A DNA stretch of 64,000 bases from positions 1 through 64,000 of the forward strand of contig WBMQ01000008.1 of NCBI GenBank assembly GCA_016630905.1, given 5' to 3'. Position numbers and translations under genes: made by a program. Positions 23,548-35,444 of this stretch are shown piece after piece. This DNA comes from Capillidium heterosporum. Its lineage: Eukaryota > Entomophthoromycota > Entomophthoromycetes > Entomophthorales > Capillidiaceae. How positions within the stretch are numbered: the stretch's first letter is position 1; the number at the start of each line of letters is the position of its first letter. The notes beneath the pieces are model-generated. The model did not search any database. It was not told where the DNA came from and saw only the letters and a program-made list of their open reading frames with translations.

Positions 23548-25965
23548 CTGATACTTTTGCTGCTTGTAAATTTTTAGCTTATAACCCTCTTATTTGACCT
23601 TGATGTTATAGATTCTGAAGCTGAAGGCTTAAAAGCTACACTGACTGTATTTATAGCTGACTTATTCGACACTGGAGTCTTAAATATCATATCCCAATAA
23701 ATATGTGATAACTAAGATCCTATATAGATGGTTAAAATTTCTAGAAATCCATACTATTCCTTAAAGTCTGGGTACACGGCTTACTTTCCTGATTAAATTG
23801 TCTATGTAAGCAAGTATATTAGTCCGAAAATATTGATAGAAATGTAGCAATTGAATCAATGAAGTTAATATACCGGAGACTTATTAGCAAAGCTGCATTC
23901 CTTCCTTACTAGAACCATGACAAAGCAATGCTTTAGATCTCTCACCCGACAAGAGCACATGCCTCTAACACAAATTAGATCAATTCTCTTTATGATGAGA
24001 AAGTCCGCTTTCATTCCAACCATTTTCCTATTTCTAATAGTACGATACTGGATCTTTTATGCGAATAAGACATTTGTGGGATTCAATTCGCCTTTTATAA
24101 ATACTGTCGTCGCCAGACAGATGTAGGCATAGATCATCGATATACTCTTAGTAATTTACTTAGAGTTTTCAAGCTAAAACAAGCTTAAAAATTGTGTGAA
24201 TTGAAACTAACACTGTGCCAACATTTGCCGAAATTTATGAGCTTCAATATGAAGCCGAGCCAATACTTGCCAAAAAGAGACAAATTTGTTAGTACCCTTT
24301 TCAAATTTTTATAGGGGCTCCAAGGACATCTTTCCTAACCTACTCCATCTACATGGTAAAACTGGTTAGTACTGCTCATTTTGAAACTAGGGGTCCTGTC
24401 CTGCATTGGAATGGCAGCCCAAAACACAAAAGCTTGGTTCATAGCTCCTATTAAAGTGCCTATTCTTGAGTGAGTGTGCTTTGAAAAGCTTGGTTACAAC
24501 TTCAGGCTCAATCATGGCTCAATGCCAAAATCGAACATATCCCAAGTATGGGTTTCAGCAGCTGAAACTTTTAACGCCTTCGCAACTCAACCAAACTATC
24601 ATGATTCAGCTGATATTGGTTTCCCATTGAAGTGGCTTCTCAACAGGCTCGATTAGATGGAAATGTATTTAGATTTAGAGCTGATGGCCCAAAACTTTAG
24701 GAATATCACATCACCCATAAGAAAACGTAAAATTTGGTTACCACACCATATCGAACTTTGAACTCAACCCTACAACTTGTGAGACCGAAATGAAAATAAA
24801 CCAGCTCATCTCGAACATAAACCTTTAATATGGCCATTTCCAAACATACCTTATACTGAACTTTTGACGTGACTGCCTTTTTGGGAACTAATAGACTGAG
24901 GTAATTTGAAATTAATGAGGCAGATCTACCAATCAACAATTCCAAAAATACATCAATCCATCACATAAATTCTAGTTTTAATGATCGAAAATTTCGTATT
25001 GCTATACAATAGAATGAAAGTTTATATATAAAATGAAGAAATGGTAGTTTCACGTTATATTTTTGAATCAAATTTCAATTTTTACAATGAATATACATAT
25101 AAAATTTACTAGGAAATAAATCTAGATATTACATGTGGATAATTGATATGGAATCTAAGAGAAGATTCCGACATATCAACACTAATCTATGGTAAAGGGT
25201 AAGAGTTCAAAAGGAACGAGAAGGTAGGAAAGTAAAGTTGATGTTGAATGGTAGGTAGTTATTAGTTAAAGTTAAAGTTCTAATTAGTTATATAGACTAG
25301 AGATGGCAAATTCAAAAACCATATTTAGGATACGTTTATTCCTATTTATCATTCATTACTGCTTTAAAGCTAGTTTTGAAATAATATTATAGACTAGTTT
25401 TATCTGACTTCCAAGAGATAACTAGTTACCTAGTAAAAGTCTATTCAATAGCAATACTAATGTTATCAAAAATACAATGTAATATTTCTCATCAGGTTTG
25501 ATTAAAGCAACATTTATGTTTTCATTTTTAGCTTTATTTTAATACTCAACAAAGTTCATTTAAACATCCAAAACGAATTCTATATGAGATTGTTTGCAAA
25601 TATGGTTTCAAAATTTGAAGTAATTATCACATTTTCGATCTATCTTTAGGAATTTGAGGCCAAAATTTAAACTTTATAAAGAAAGTAAATTCAACTTTTG
25701 GTATAAGGTACGCTTGAAAATGGCTATATATGAAATTATACTTGAAATTCTAAATGTAAATTTATAAAGTGTTGTCTATTGCCAAAAAAAACTATTAATT
25801 TGGTAAATCATCTCATTTGGTGGGGTAGAGCAAAAAGCAGGGGCTCGTGGATTTCAACATTTTCAAGATGGAATTGTATATAACGTGGCAGCTAGGTAGC
25901 AAGTATAGTTTACCTTATCACACTTTATCCCAATTAATTTTAATAACTTTAATACTTAATCCACA
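23548..25965. other. Long intergenic region (2.4 kb), possible relics
   Basis: No defensible gene. A 69-codon ATG frame at 23917-24126 has one hydrophobic segment (FIPTIFLFLIVRYWIFY). Around 24210-24420 there are less AT-rich, exon-like pieces (for example PTFAEIYELQYEAEPILAKK) bounded by possible splice sites, but no continuous protein can be built. The segment 24950-25950 is very AT-rich. A TATATAA at 25877-25883 probably serves the lipase gene. Confidence 0.35.
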
Positions 25966-26901
25966 ATGAACGGCAAAGCTCTAATTTTCCTCTTTACTAC
26001 CCTTCTCTTTACCCAAATCCTAAGTCAGACAGCCAAGTTACGGGATGAGGCTTTAGTTAACGACATCCCCGTAGACAGCTACAACTTGAGACCCAAAATC
26101 TCTAATGTCAAAAGATTCGCCTGGTTCGCGGCTGCTACCATCTGCGACGACAAGATCCTGGAGCCCCTGACCTGCAAATCCTGTTTAGAAATCAAGAAAG
26201 AGGACGTCAATTTTGTCACCACAGTTGAAAGCAGGTCGGCTAGCGTCAAAGGCTTCATAACTACCAACGATGACCGTAAGGAAATAGTAATTGCCTTTAG
26301 AGGTGGCCAGACCTTGAAGAACGCCTTCACATTTTTAAACCGCAAGTTAGTCCCATTTACCCCCTACGTCATCGACAAGCGCATCCTAGTCCACAACGGA
26401 TTCAAAGGCGTCATGGAAGAGTTATCCAAAAAGTTCATACCAGTCCTGCAAGACCTTTTAGCCAACCAACGCTACATGGATTTTGACATTGTCGTCACGG
26501 GGCATTCTTTCGGTGGTGCAATGGCTTCGCTAGCCACCATTAAAATCAAGTACGATTTGAACTTGGATTGGTCACGTATCTCTTTATATACCTATGGACA
26601 ACTTCGGGTAGGCAACCGCGATTTCGCATTGTGGCACAATACCTTGCCTTTTGTTGTAAGTAGAGGCATCAACTATAACGACCCGGCCCCCCATGCTTTT
26701 TATAAGGAGGGTAAGGAGTTCTACACCCACCATCAGAACGAAGTTTGGATCAGTAGTTTAGATGCCAGCACCTACAAGTTCTGTGATAATAGGTATATGG
26801 AGGATCCTACCTGCTCCAACTCTATACCCAAGAAGTTGCAGAATATGAAATCGCACCTCAAGTTCTTTAGGACCGATTTCTCCAAGCAAGGAGCGTGTTG
26901 A
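25966..26901 (+). CDS. Secreted class 3 (Rhizomucor-type) lipase
   Basis: 311 aa, single exon, ATG at 25966. Residues 1-20 are a signal peptide (MNGKALIFLFTTLLFTQILS). An alpha/beta-hydrolase follows. The nucleophile elbow GHSFGG carries Ser181. The likely acid is Asp239 (NYNDPAPH) and the base is His297 (KSHLKFF), in the order and spacing of fungal class 3 lipases. VIAFRGG at about 108-114 forms the oxyanion-hole strand, and paired cysteines suggest disulfides. It should hydrolyse triacylglycerol or related esters outside the cell. Such lipases are often numerous in insect-associated fungi, which fits but does not prove a role in degrading host lipids. Confidence 0.92.
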   Translation: MNGKALIFLFTTLLFTQILSQTAKLRDEALVNDIPVDSYNLRPKISNVKRFAWFAAATICDDKILEPLTCKSCLEIKKEDVNFVTTVESRSASVKGFITTNDDRKEIVIAFRGGQTLKNAFTFLNRKLVPFTPYVIDKRILVHNGFKGVMEELSKKFIPVLQDLLANQRYMDFDIVVTGHSFGGAMASLATIKIKYDLNLDWSRISLYTYGQLRVGNRDFALWHNTLPFVVSRGINYNDPAPHAFYKEGKEFYTHHQNEVWISSLDASTYKFCDNRYMEDPTCSNSIPKKLQNMKSHLKFFRTDFSKQGAC

Positions 26902-27681
26902 AGGTATCTAGAGTTTTTCATTTCGATAGGCATATCAACAGCTAGTTCAACTAATTGTCTCAATAAAATCAATTTTTTCATTTAAACCTATAGCAAACAT
27001 ACTTTATGTTTAAATAGATAGAATTGTATATTATTGTTAGTGGAAGTGGTGGCTATAATATAAAGTTTTTGAAAGCCATTGAAGTTTTGGGCGATAGTTA
27101 CGATATATACTTCCAATTAAATTTGTGAAGGGTTGTTCGACTGCCTATTTAATATCCAAGGTGTACGACTAAAGGCTGGGCATAACGTATGCTCTTTGAT
27201 GTGATATTGTCTTTGATTTATCTTATATAATCGACTTTGTAAACTGGTTAGCACCAACTTTGGAAACCGAGCATATTCCAGAGATCTTGTAATTTGTCCG
27301 ATATGTATATCTACTATGAAAGGATGCTACCCTTTAAAAGTTTGCTGTACAACGGGGATTTAGATAAAGGAGGTTCGTATATTACTCTCCTAGTTCAGCT
27401 TCAAAAGTCTTAAGGTAACCGATGTAGTTCTAAGTGTAATCTGCAGTTTTAGCTACATATACTTGCATCCAATACTACAATTCACGTATACCAAGGAACA
27501 AGTATGTAGCTACAAAACTATCTATTGAAGATATAGACCGTATACAAATATAAAAGACTGTAAAAATTGTAATAGTAAAAACCTCTAAACAAAGTTTCAA
27601 GCCAATGCTTTATAATATTATATAAAAGTATCCTATACATACCCTCCAAATTAAGTAGTTGCCATTAATTATACTGGTAGT
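26902..27681. other. Intergenic spacer
   Basis: Convergent 3' region of the lipase and choline-transporter-like genes; no coding features. Confidence 0.5.
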
Positions 27682-29682
27682 TTAAACAGGACGTACGACC
27701 TCGGGGTAAGTTTCACGGATCTAAAGCTGCTTAGAAAAATATAAATATATAGGTTACCTTTTCGAATAACTCGGGGTTGTAGGAAGCGAGGGCCTGAGGG
27801 TCCTCAGCAAGGCACACGAAGAAGGCGACGTTGGCACTTTCAATGACTTGGCTGACGATGGCATTGACGAGAAGTGCAGCAAAGAAACTGACGATGACAA
27901 CGATAATGACAGTAGTTGTATCTGCTCTGGGTACCTGGCCTATGAGGACACCGTAGGAGACTAAAGTGCAGACGACACTGATAAGTACAGAACCTACGTA
28001 TCAAGTTAGATTTGGTGTAAAAATAAGTTAAAAGCATGTGAAAGTTTACCTAATCCAAGGACGTTGCCAATCAACGAGTCGTTGATAATGGCTTCTACAC
28101 CTCTGTCCTTGATAAGGGTCCAAGTAGCCTAAATAAAAGCGTTAGTACTGCTTCCAAATACAAACTTACCTTTCCGGCTTGGATGTAGGGGAGACCATAC
28201 ATGGCGCAGTAGGCGTAGGCATAAGTGTTGAAGTACTCAAGTAACGCCTCCAGTTGGGCTAAAGTTAAAAATTCAATATACTATACTTGAATAATTTGAT
28301 AAATACCTAGGATACATTCAGCACAGCAAGCTAAGAAGGCCAGGAAGATGTTGTCGGCGTTGTGGGCGGCTTCCCTAGCCAGTGCCTTCAAGAGGTTCAG
28401 GATGGAAACCAACAGCGAACCGAAGCAAGCCGAACCAAACGAGGTAGTCAAAGCACGTCCCAAAGAGGAGAAGGAGGTAAATTTAGATGCAGTTGAAGTG
28501 GTCGAAGGGAAGAAGTAGTCAGAGGCGAAGGCACCAGCAATAGTCATGTGAGTCACGTCCTTTAAAAGCTAAAGCTTGGGTTAGCTAGATACTTCAACTA
28601 AATTTACCTGGGTAGTCCAAAACAATGAAAAGGCGGCGAATACGTAGATGGCATAAGAGACTGGGTTCGTCTTACAGGTCTCTCGCTTGGTCCTAGAGTC
28701 TATCGTGCACTGCGACTGGTAGGTCTGCGAAACACCGACCACCTAAAGGAGAGGTTAAATTTATATAGTCGTATTTAGCTTACGGTAAAGATCCAAAGTA
28801 TGGTGTAGCCAACCGAGATGATAGTGGCAATAAGGCCGACGAAGATGGTACCAGGGTAGTTATGGGTGAACTTGGCCACGTTCTTTAGCATCAAAGTGGC
28901 GAAAGGAATACGAGTCTTCCATGAGAACCATAGGAAGGCGTAAAGGCCGGCAAAAATAAGTAAAATGACACCAGGGAAGTAGTTTTTGCCAATTATGAAA
29001 AAGACGGCCCCAGCTACATAGAGCAATACGCTGAACCAGAAGGAGATTATTATGAGAACGCGGGCGGCACTATATCAAAAAGTCAGTTCAAGTGATTAGA
29101 TAATAAAACTTACATTTGCATAATATATACGTAGATAAGACTAAGTATGCCGGATAAAACAGCCGATACGGCTAGCGAGATGAAGGTGCTAGAAGTTCCA
29201 AAAATGTTGTCAACCGATTGGGTCTTGTTGGCACCTGAGGTGGCCGGTTTGGGCTTGTAGCTCCTTATCATAAAGACAGCTAATACGATGAAACCAGCTA
29301 GATGGATCAAAAAGAGGATGGCGGCCCATACATCGTTGAATCCAGAAGTCGCTTTAAATTTCTCTGAATTGTCAACAGGGGGCTGGAAAGTAGTTTGAGG
29401 GTCGGGGTTGTAGTTAGGTGGCTGATTAAAGCTCTGGTTTATAGGCTGGGTGTCCGAATGGTAATACTGCTGTTGGGGCTGGTAGCTTTCATTTTGGGGC
29501 GGGTAATTTTGGTTGTAATCGTGGCCCTGTTGGTTGCTGCCGTACTGGTTCTGCTGGGGAGGGTAGCCTTGCTGAGGAGGATAGCCTTGTTGGGGAGGGT
29601 ACCCTTGTTGAGGTGGATAACCTTGCTGAGGTGGGTATCCCTGCTGGGGCGGGTAGCCTTGATTGTTGTATCCTTTGTCCAT
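27682..29682 (-). CDS. Choline-transporter-like protein (CTL/SLC44, Pns1 type)
   Basis: Eight exons on the minus strand: 29114-29682, 28784-29069, 28608-28742, 28307-28568, 28170-28258, 28050-28128, 27758-27993 and 27682-27720. They total 1695 nt (564 aa), every junction in phase. The N-terminal 60 residues hold about six YPPQQG hexapeptide repeats followed by a Gln/Asn/Pro-rich cytosolic tail. About ten membrane helices follow. Family landmarks are RIPFATLMLKNVAKFTHNYP, a cysteine-bearing loop (SQCTIDSRTKRETCKTNP), AREAAHNADNI, the YAYCAMYGLPYIQAGKATW segment, and a C-terminal LAEDPQALASYNPELFEK, all typical of CTL/Pns1 proteins. These sit in the plasma membrane or vacuole; yeast Pns1 has no settled substrate, so choline transport is only inferred from animal relatives. 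The antisense frame at 29395-29694 is a shadow of the repeat region. Confidence 0.9.
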
Positions 29683-32269
29683 AGTTTGTTTTAATAAAAA
29701 GGTGAATCCTCCCAAAGTGACAATTTTTGGTTAAATGCGAGTTCTGATTTGGATTTGGGTTATGAACAGGTGTAGGGAACCAAATTTCAACTCAATTCAA
29801 TCCAACACACGGAGTTAATTCAAATAGATGACTTGTTGGCAATTTTCATTTTGCTTTTTGCCGATTCTCGACTATCAACTATTCCAATTATGGCTATCCT
29901 AAAAGTGCTCGCATTAATTGGTTGACAAAAAAGGTTTGTTATAAACTAAACTTAACGAATTAACGACTGTGCAAACAAACAAATAACATCATGGCTGAGG
30001 CCATCAACAAAGACGGAGCATATTTGAGATCGAAACATAACTTTGCAGACTCCTAACTTCAGAAGTATTGATTTGGCCACGTTGGGCTAAAACTAGTTAT
30101 TCTAGCCTATTGCTTCTATACTTGGAATTGGTAGCATCTAGTTTTCTTTGAAACTAAGGATACATACGCTAGTTGAAAAGCTTTTGGTATACTGGGATGT
30201 AGTCTAGACATCGTATATAGAGCTGGTAGATTTTAGCTTTAATAGTCTAGTCAATGGTATATAAAAAGAAGAGATCAGATAGAGCGTATTTATCCCTACA
30301 TCTTTAGATGCCAATGCCTACCAGCTATATGCTTTACAAAATTTAGACTGTATATCATATTGGCCTTATAAATTGTCAATATACTATGAACATAAAAGAC
30401 AGCTCTATATAAGAGATTTGCAAAATATAACAATACATAGCATCTCGTATACTGATAAACTGGCTGATATAGTTCTAGTTTATTCAACTAGAATATAGCG
30501 ACCTAGGGTTAAAATAGTGCTACTGATTCAATACTAAGATATAAATATCAACATCAACTCTTTTGTTGATGTAGAGGAGAAACGTTCAAAATTAATACGG
30601 ATTTTAGCAGGTTTTCTTTCCCTGCTATAGGAGTTTGCTTTCTAACTTGATAGAAATTTACTTTATAAAGGAATTCTGATGGAATGGGATTGCTAATGAT
30701 CAAACACTCCATTTGCAAACTTGCTACCTATATGTTTCAATACCATCAGCTTTAAAGCTGATAGCAACCTTTATAAACCTAGTAACGATCATAAATCATC
30801 GAATGTATTTTTAGACCTTAAACCTTGGTATTTGTAAATGAATCCTAAAATTATATCTGTACTGAGTGTTTGGTTTGAGCTTAGGCATATTGCTCAGTCC
30901 AAGTTTGGCTGAAAAACTAGTCGATTCTGTTGATATAACCCAAACCAAGTGCTTTTTCTATTTTACACATTTGGAATTAAGATGCGACCTATAAATGTCG
31001 GAATACAAAAAGTGGTTATAATTTTTCTAGATATATAGCTCGCTTCTATTAGCTTTGAAAAGTTGCTGTTTGGAAAATAATGCCGCTAATAATAAAACAT
31101 ATTAAAATACTAATTAAAAATCCATTCTAAGACTTTCAACCTGCTCATTCACGTATAACATAAAAGGTCCCTAAATATTGCAATTATAACGAAAGCTTTT
31201 GTTATGGGGCATCCTCTGACATTAAGTTCAAAATAGAATAGTATATAGTAAATCCTTATAAATGCAAGCTACGGTTTGGAACATTTGAATTTAAACTTTC
31301 AAAGCAGCAAAATTTCGATGTATACAAGTACTTTATTAGTTGAGCACAACCTTGATTTACAAGCTAGACGCGAGCTAAGTTTGTATTCAGTTTAAAATCA
31401 GAATACAACCTTCCATAGCCCATACAGTCCAACACTAACTTTTCCTATTTTCCAATTTGGGGTGAAAATGTGGCTAGTAAATGTTGAAAATTCTCGAATT
31501 AATTTTTTATATTACCCTTGTTCCATAACCAACTTTGGGATAGATGATCGATTAGAATTTGCAAATTTTGGCTTGGATTTGTACAATATTCAAGTGCAAA
31601 GTAAATTTATAAGTTTGATCTAGTAAGTTTATATGTATACCAGCTGCAACCATTTTTCAGTCAGTATATGTATAGCCAAGAGCTTTGTATTTGAGCTAGG
31701 TAATGTTGGAAATCGTACCTCTATCATTCTTAGGTACTGTAGTAGTTCATTTTACTTGATAGTATAATAGGTGTCCTATTAAGATATTTAAATAAAAACT
31801 CCTTTAAAACGATCTCTAGTTAGCAGCTAGTACAAATATAGTAGATATACTGTTTGATGAAATATTAAAATGGGGAGTTTTACATGAAATTCTCCAAAAG
31901 GTTTAACCAACTTGAAAAAAATCATGAATTCAAGACCAGCAAGTTCATCTGTTAACTATAAACAGTCAAATTTATTGGGAGTCTGCAAACATTCATCTTT
32001 TGAGGTTCAATGTAGTAGCACCCATATTCTATCGAAATGCAGCATTACCAGCTCAGCACCTTTTGTACATTAAAATGAATTTAAAGGATGCTAGTTTAGC
32101 TAGGTATTAGATAAAATGCATGTGGTATACTAAAATCAACCAACATAAAAGTATATATTAACTGATGAATACGTGGCAATAAAACCTACTACAAACTATA
32201 AAGCATATTAAGCTCATTTAAGACTTGCACATATAAAGCTTTTCCATTACTTTTCTCGAAAAGAATATC
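29683..32269. other. Long intergenic region
   Basis: AT-rich spacer. Holds an isolated 5' gene fragment at 29991-30056 (separate entry) and otherwise short meaningless frames such as 30296-30487. Confidence 0.4.
29991..30056 (+). pseudogene. Orphan gene start (21-codon remnant)
   Basis: An ATG opens a 21-codon peptide (MAEAINKDGAYLRSKHNFAD) that looks like the beginning of a conserved cytosolic enzyme. It is preceded by an AAC-rich leader and a TATAAAC near 29939, then stops at a TAA, and no continuation was found downstream. It sits divergent to the choline-transporter-like gene. Could be a truncated gene or chance; function not assigned. Confidence 0.2.
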
Positions 32270-32760
32270 ATTCACTAAATTGTAAAGAACCGAATGCTCT
32301 TAAAACTTCATTTTCCACTAGGTTTTGGACGGTTAGTATCTTACATCTATTAAGGTGGGCATCAGCAAAGTCATCTAAAGTAATTGTTAGTTAAAATAGC
32401 TTGTAAAAGCTGTTTGAGTTTAGTGGCATCTATCACTGCTTTGACAAAGAAATAATTCCCAGAGATCTGCTCTATATCCCTTGGCGATTTGATAAAATCT
32501 ACTGTGTAGTTGAACCAGCCCCTAGGTATCAAGGAGGGAGGTAAAGTGAACCTCTGGTTAAACTTTCATAAGTTAGTATGTATTTGAATACACAAGCTTA
32601 CATTAATCTAATCCTTATGAAGTGTGGCAAAGTGCCTAAGGGATTGTCATTTGAATCCATTTGAAAAAATGAATCTTCAAGCTGCTTCGAGAATATATTT
32701 ATGCTTTTCAATTTATAACGATTGGTTAAATCGTCATCTAAAGCTAGTTTTATAGCTGGC
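32270..32760 (-). pseudogene. Decayed gene relic, family not recognised
   Basis: Three coding-like blocks run in order on the minus strand. Block 1 (about 32602-32760) reads LDDDLTNRYKLKSINIF and LGTLPHFIRIRL. A near-perfect fungal intron (GTAAGC, TACTAAC, AAAG; 32563-32601) follows. Block 2 (about 32390-32556) reads FTLPPSLIPRGWFNYTVDF and NYFFVKAVIDATKLKQLL. Block 3 (about 32272-32377) reads DDFADAHLNRCKILTVQNLV and NEVLRAFGSLQFSE. The composition is that of real protein, but joining block 1 to block 2 across the intron falls out of frame and flanking exons are absent. I do not recognise the family. Confidence 0.35.
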
Positions 32761-33480
32761 TATAATTGTATCTATCAGCCTATATTTTAAACTTGGATAT
32801 TTTTGAAATTATCAGTTTGATTATAAGGCTCTATACAGTAGGCTACAGCTTGTCATTCACTTCTATAAAGCTTGGTTTATCAATTAGTTTTGAACATACA
32901 ATCTATAATGACCAAGTGTTATTAAAAGTTGATAAAAGACCAAACCAACCATTCAATTGAAAACTTTGGAAATGGCAAGTAAAGTTGATGCTTGGTTTGG
33001 GTAGCAGTATGAGTCGATAGATTAGAAATTAATGTCCATTAAAGAGATAAGAGAGTATAGGTTGGTATCAAGCTACATTTGATATGTCAGCTCCATCACT
33101 TAATTTGGTAACGATAACAGGCTAGTAGAATATGTTGTAGTGTACATAGCAAACCTTGGTAGCATAAACTTGTATGCAAAATTCAAAACGATGAATGGAA
33201 AATTGAAAGAAAATACAACCATAAATAAATATATATAAGTAAAATAAAATTGAAAGTTAGACTTTAGACACTGTCATTTGATGTAAGGTTTATATAGATA
33301 TATTTAGAAACCCTGTTTAAATATTGGAAAAGTAAAAATCAAAATAGCGAAATGAATTGGGGTGGTAATAAAGACAATACAAAACAACCAAAGTTTAAAG
33401 CTTTATAGCATATGAAAAAAGTAAATACCCAAAGGAAATAGGAAGTGTTGTGTTGCGCCTGCCAACTTGGACGTCGGACT
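32761..33480. other. Intergenic spacer
   Basis: AT-rich, nothing called; the frame at 32766-32960 starts at TTG and has spacer-like composition. Confidence 0.45.
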
Positions 33481-34383
33481 TTAGACGTTAGACCGCTTGT
33501 TGGGTAAGTTACCCAACCTGGAGTTGATGTCGACTCTACCTTCTCCATCAGCCAATTCTTCTCCTTCCTCTTCATCATCATCACGTTTGGAACGCTTCTT
33601 GCTATTTTCTATTAAAAGATTTATTAGTCCATTATCAGATAGACTATTGGTTAAAAAATAAATTCGCTTACCAGTAGATTTGGAAACCACATATTTGGAT
33701 TGGGCACCTTTAGGTGCCGTCGTGTAGTTCTCATAGACAGCATTACGCTCAACTTCCTTACGCTTCTCTTCGGCGATCTTGTGGCCCCAACCGCCACGTC
33801 CTACATCGTACTCGACTCTAAATTCGTCCCTTACCTACAAAGTTGAAAATTAAAAAGGATAAGGGAGATATATGTTTTACTTGGCCACCGTTCCTACCTC
33901 TACCAAACTGTCTACCTTCGACAAAGCCAGTGTCAATATCGGTACGAATAACGCGGTCATCCAACTTGGTCCCGTTGATAGATTTTAAACAGTCGATGGC
34001 GTCAGAGTGGGTGTAATACCTTTTATATTAAAATAAAATAATTTAAGTTTAGTCGTTATACAATGGAAAATTAAGATAAATTAAAATTCAACTTACTCTA
34101 CGAAGCAGAAGCCACACGGCGTCTTCTTCAATCTATCCAAACCCATAATGATACGCTTGACTTCACCACATTTGGAAAATAGTTCATGGATCTGTTCCTC
34201 GGAGGTGTAGAAGCTTAGGTTACCTACGTACAGGGTGGTGGACTTGTTAAGTTCTTGGTCCTTCTCGTGACGGCTTAACTATTTTTGGCATAATGTTAGT
34301 TGCTGAGTAATGAAACTATTTACGTTGGATTTGTTGTCTTTGTAGCTGGAAGGTACGTCTAATCTTGGGAGTAAACTGGCCAT
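33481..34383 (-). CDS. Nuclear cap-binding protein subunit 2 (CBP20)
   Basis: Five exons on the minus strand: 34324-34383, 34097-34278, 33881-34019, 33672-33834 and 33481-33608 (672 nt, 223 aa), all in phase. The ATG at 34383 gives [20 protein letters not shown], followed by an RRM with RNP2 LYVGNLSF and RNP1 GFCFVEYY. Further landmarks are [19 protein letters not shown] and [19 protein letters not shown], the signature cap-clamp region of CBP20. Its aromatic residues stack on the m7G cap. A fungal extension rich in Lys, Asp and Glu follows ([19 protein letters not shown]). With CBP80 it forms the nuclear cap-binding complex that promotes splicing and export of capped RNA. The 84-nt intron inside the RRM is the longest in this gene. 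Confidence 0.95.
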
Positions 34384-35444
34384 ATTTTTATCTATTTTTG
34401 TTGAATTTGGTTGAATATAATTTGAATTGTGCTTCCCTTTGTCTCTCGCTTTGACAAGATTGATGGATAGGGAGTGAACTAAGATTTTAGGCTTCTCTTG
34501 CAAATGGTTTCATCTCAAACTGCCAAAAGTTTGTTGGATTTGCTGGTGCAAGATTTGGATTTGAATTCCTTGAGTTGGTACTGATTCTAAATAAATTATA
34601 GGATGGAAAATTAAGTAAATTTTGCAAATGTTTTTAGTTTATGTTTGTACAATATTTAATTTCTTTGGAGGTATCATCTTTAGACCTTGTTAGTTTTGAA
34701 GTATATCTACTACAAAATTCGCATTTAATAAGTTCATAGTCTCGAATTAAATAATTGAACTTTGATAAATATCTGTAAATCTGGTTTATATGGTTATACG
34801 CTACTCTGATTAATATTTATTAATTTAAAAGTTATATACTGAGGATTTCCATCAAAGTGCAGTGATAGAACACACATTATTTAGATTTCCTAATCTAATT
34901 ATGGTACAGCTGATAACTACATTTTCAGTATCAAATAACTTAAGTTCAATTTATTAAATGTATTTATATCGAGACAATATAGGTTGTTTTTATACAAATA
35001 CAATATTTAATAGATGGAATAGTTGTAAGCACCAATGTCCAATCCTTAGTTTGGTTCGATCTTTCATCTGAAATTAACTTGTATCAAAGGATATCAACAT
35101 TATCTTTACTAAAGATGTAGCCTATAAATTTTTAACTCAATAAGACAAATATTCCCATAATCTATACTACTTACATTGGTCGATAGGTGATGAAAAGTAG
35201 CCTGAATAAGGTTTTTACTGCACAGAGATACATTTTCAATTGCACTACTCAGTCTGAAGGTACAATGGACCTTCAAGCACTCCAAAGTAGATAGTATCTG
35301 ATTCCATCAACTTCCTACTCAAGTCAAAAAAAGTTGCTAATCCACTACTCAACGTCGAATAAACCTACACTATTGCTTATTATCAAAGTTAATGGTTTAA
35401 AAACAACTGGTATAAAATATAGTAAATGTTCATATCAATAATAT
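34384..35444. other. Intergenic spacer
   Basis: 5' flank of CBP20 and 3' flank of the DUF4804-like gene; very AT-rich with no coding features. Confidence 0.5.

Noticed and set aside
29395..29694. 99-codon plus-strand frame rich in Leu/Val/Arg
   Set aside because: Antisense of the YPPQQG repeat exon.
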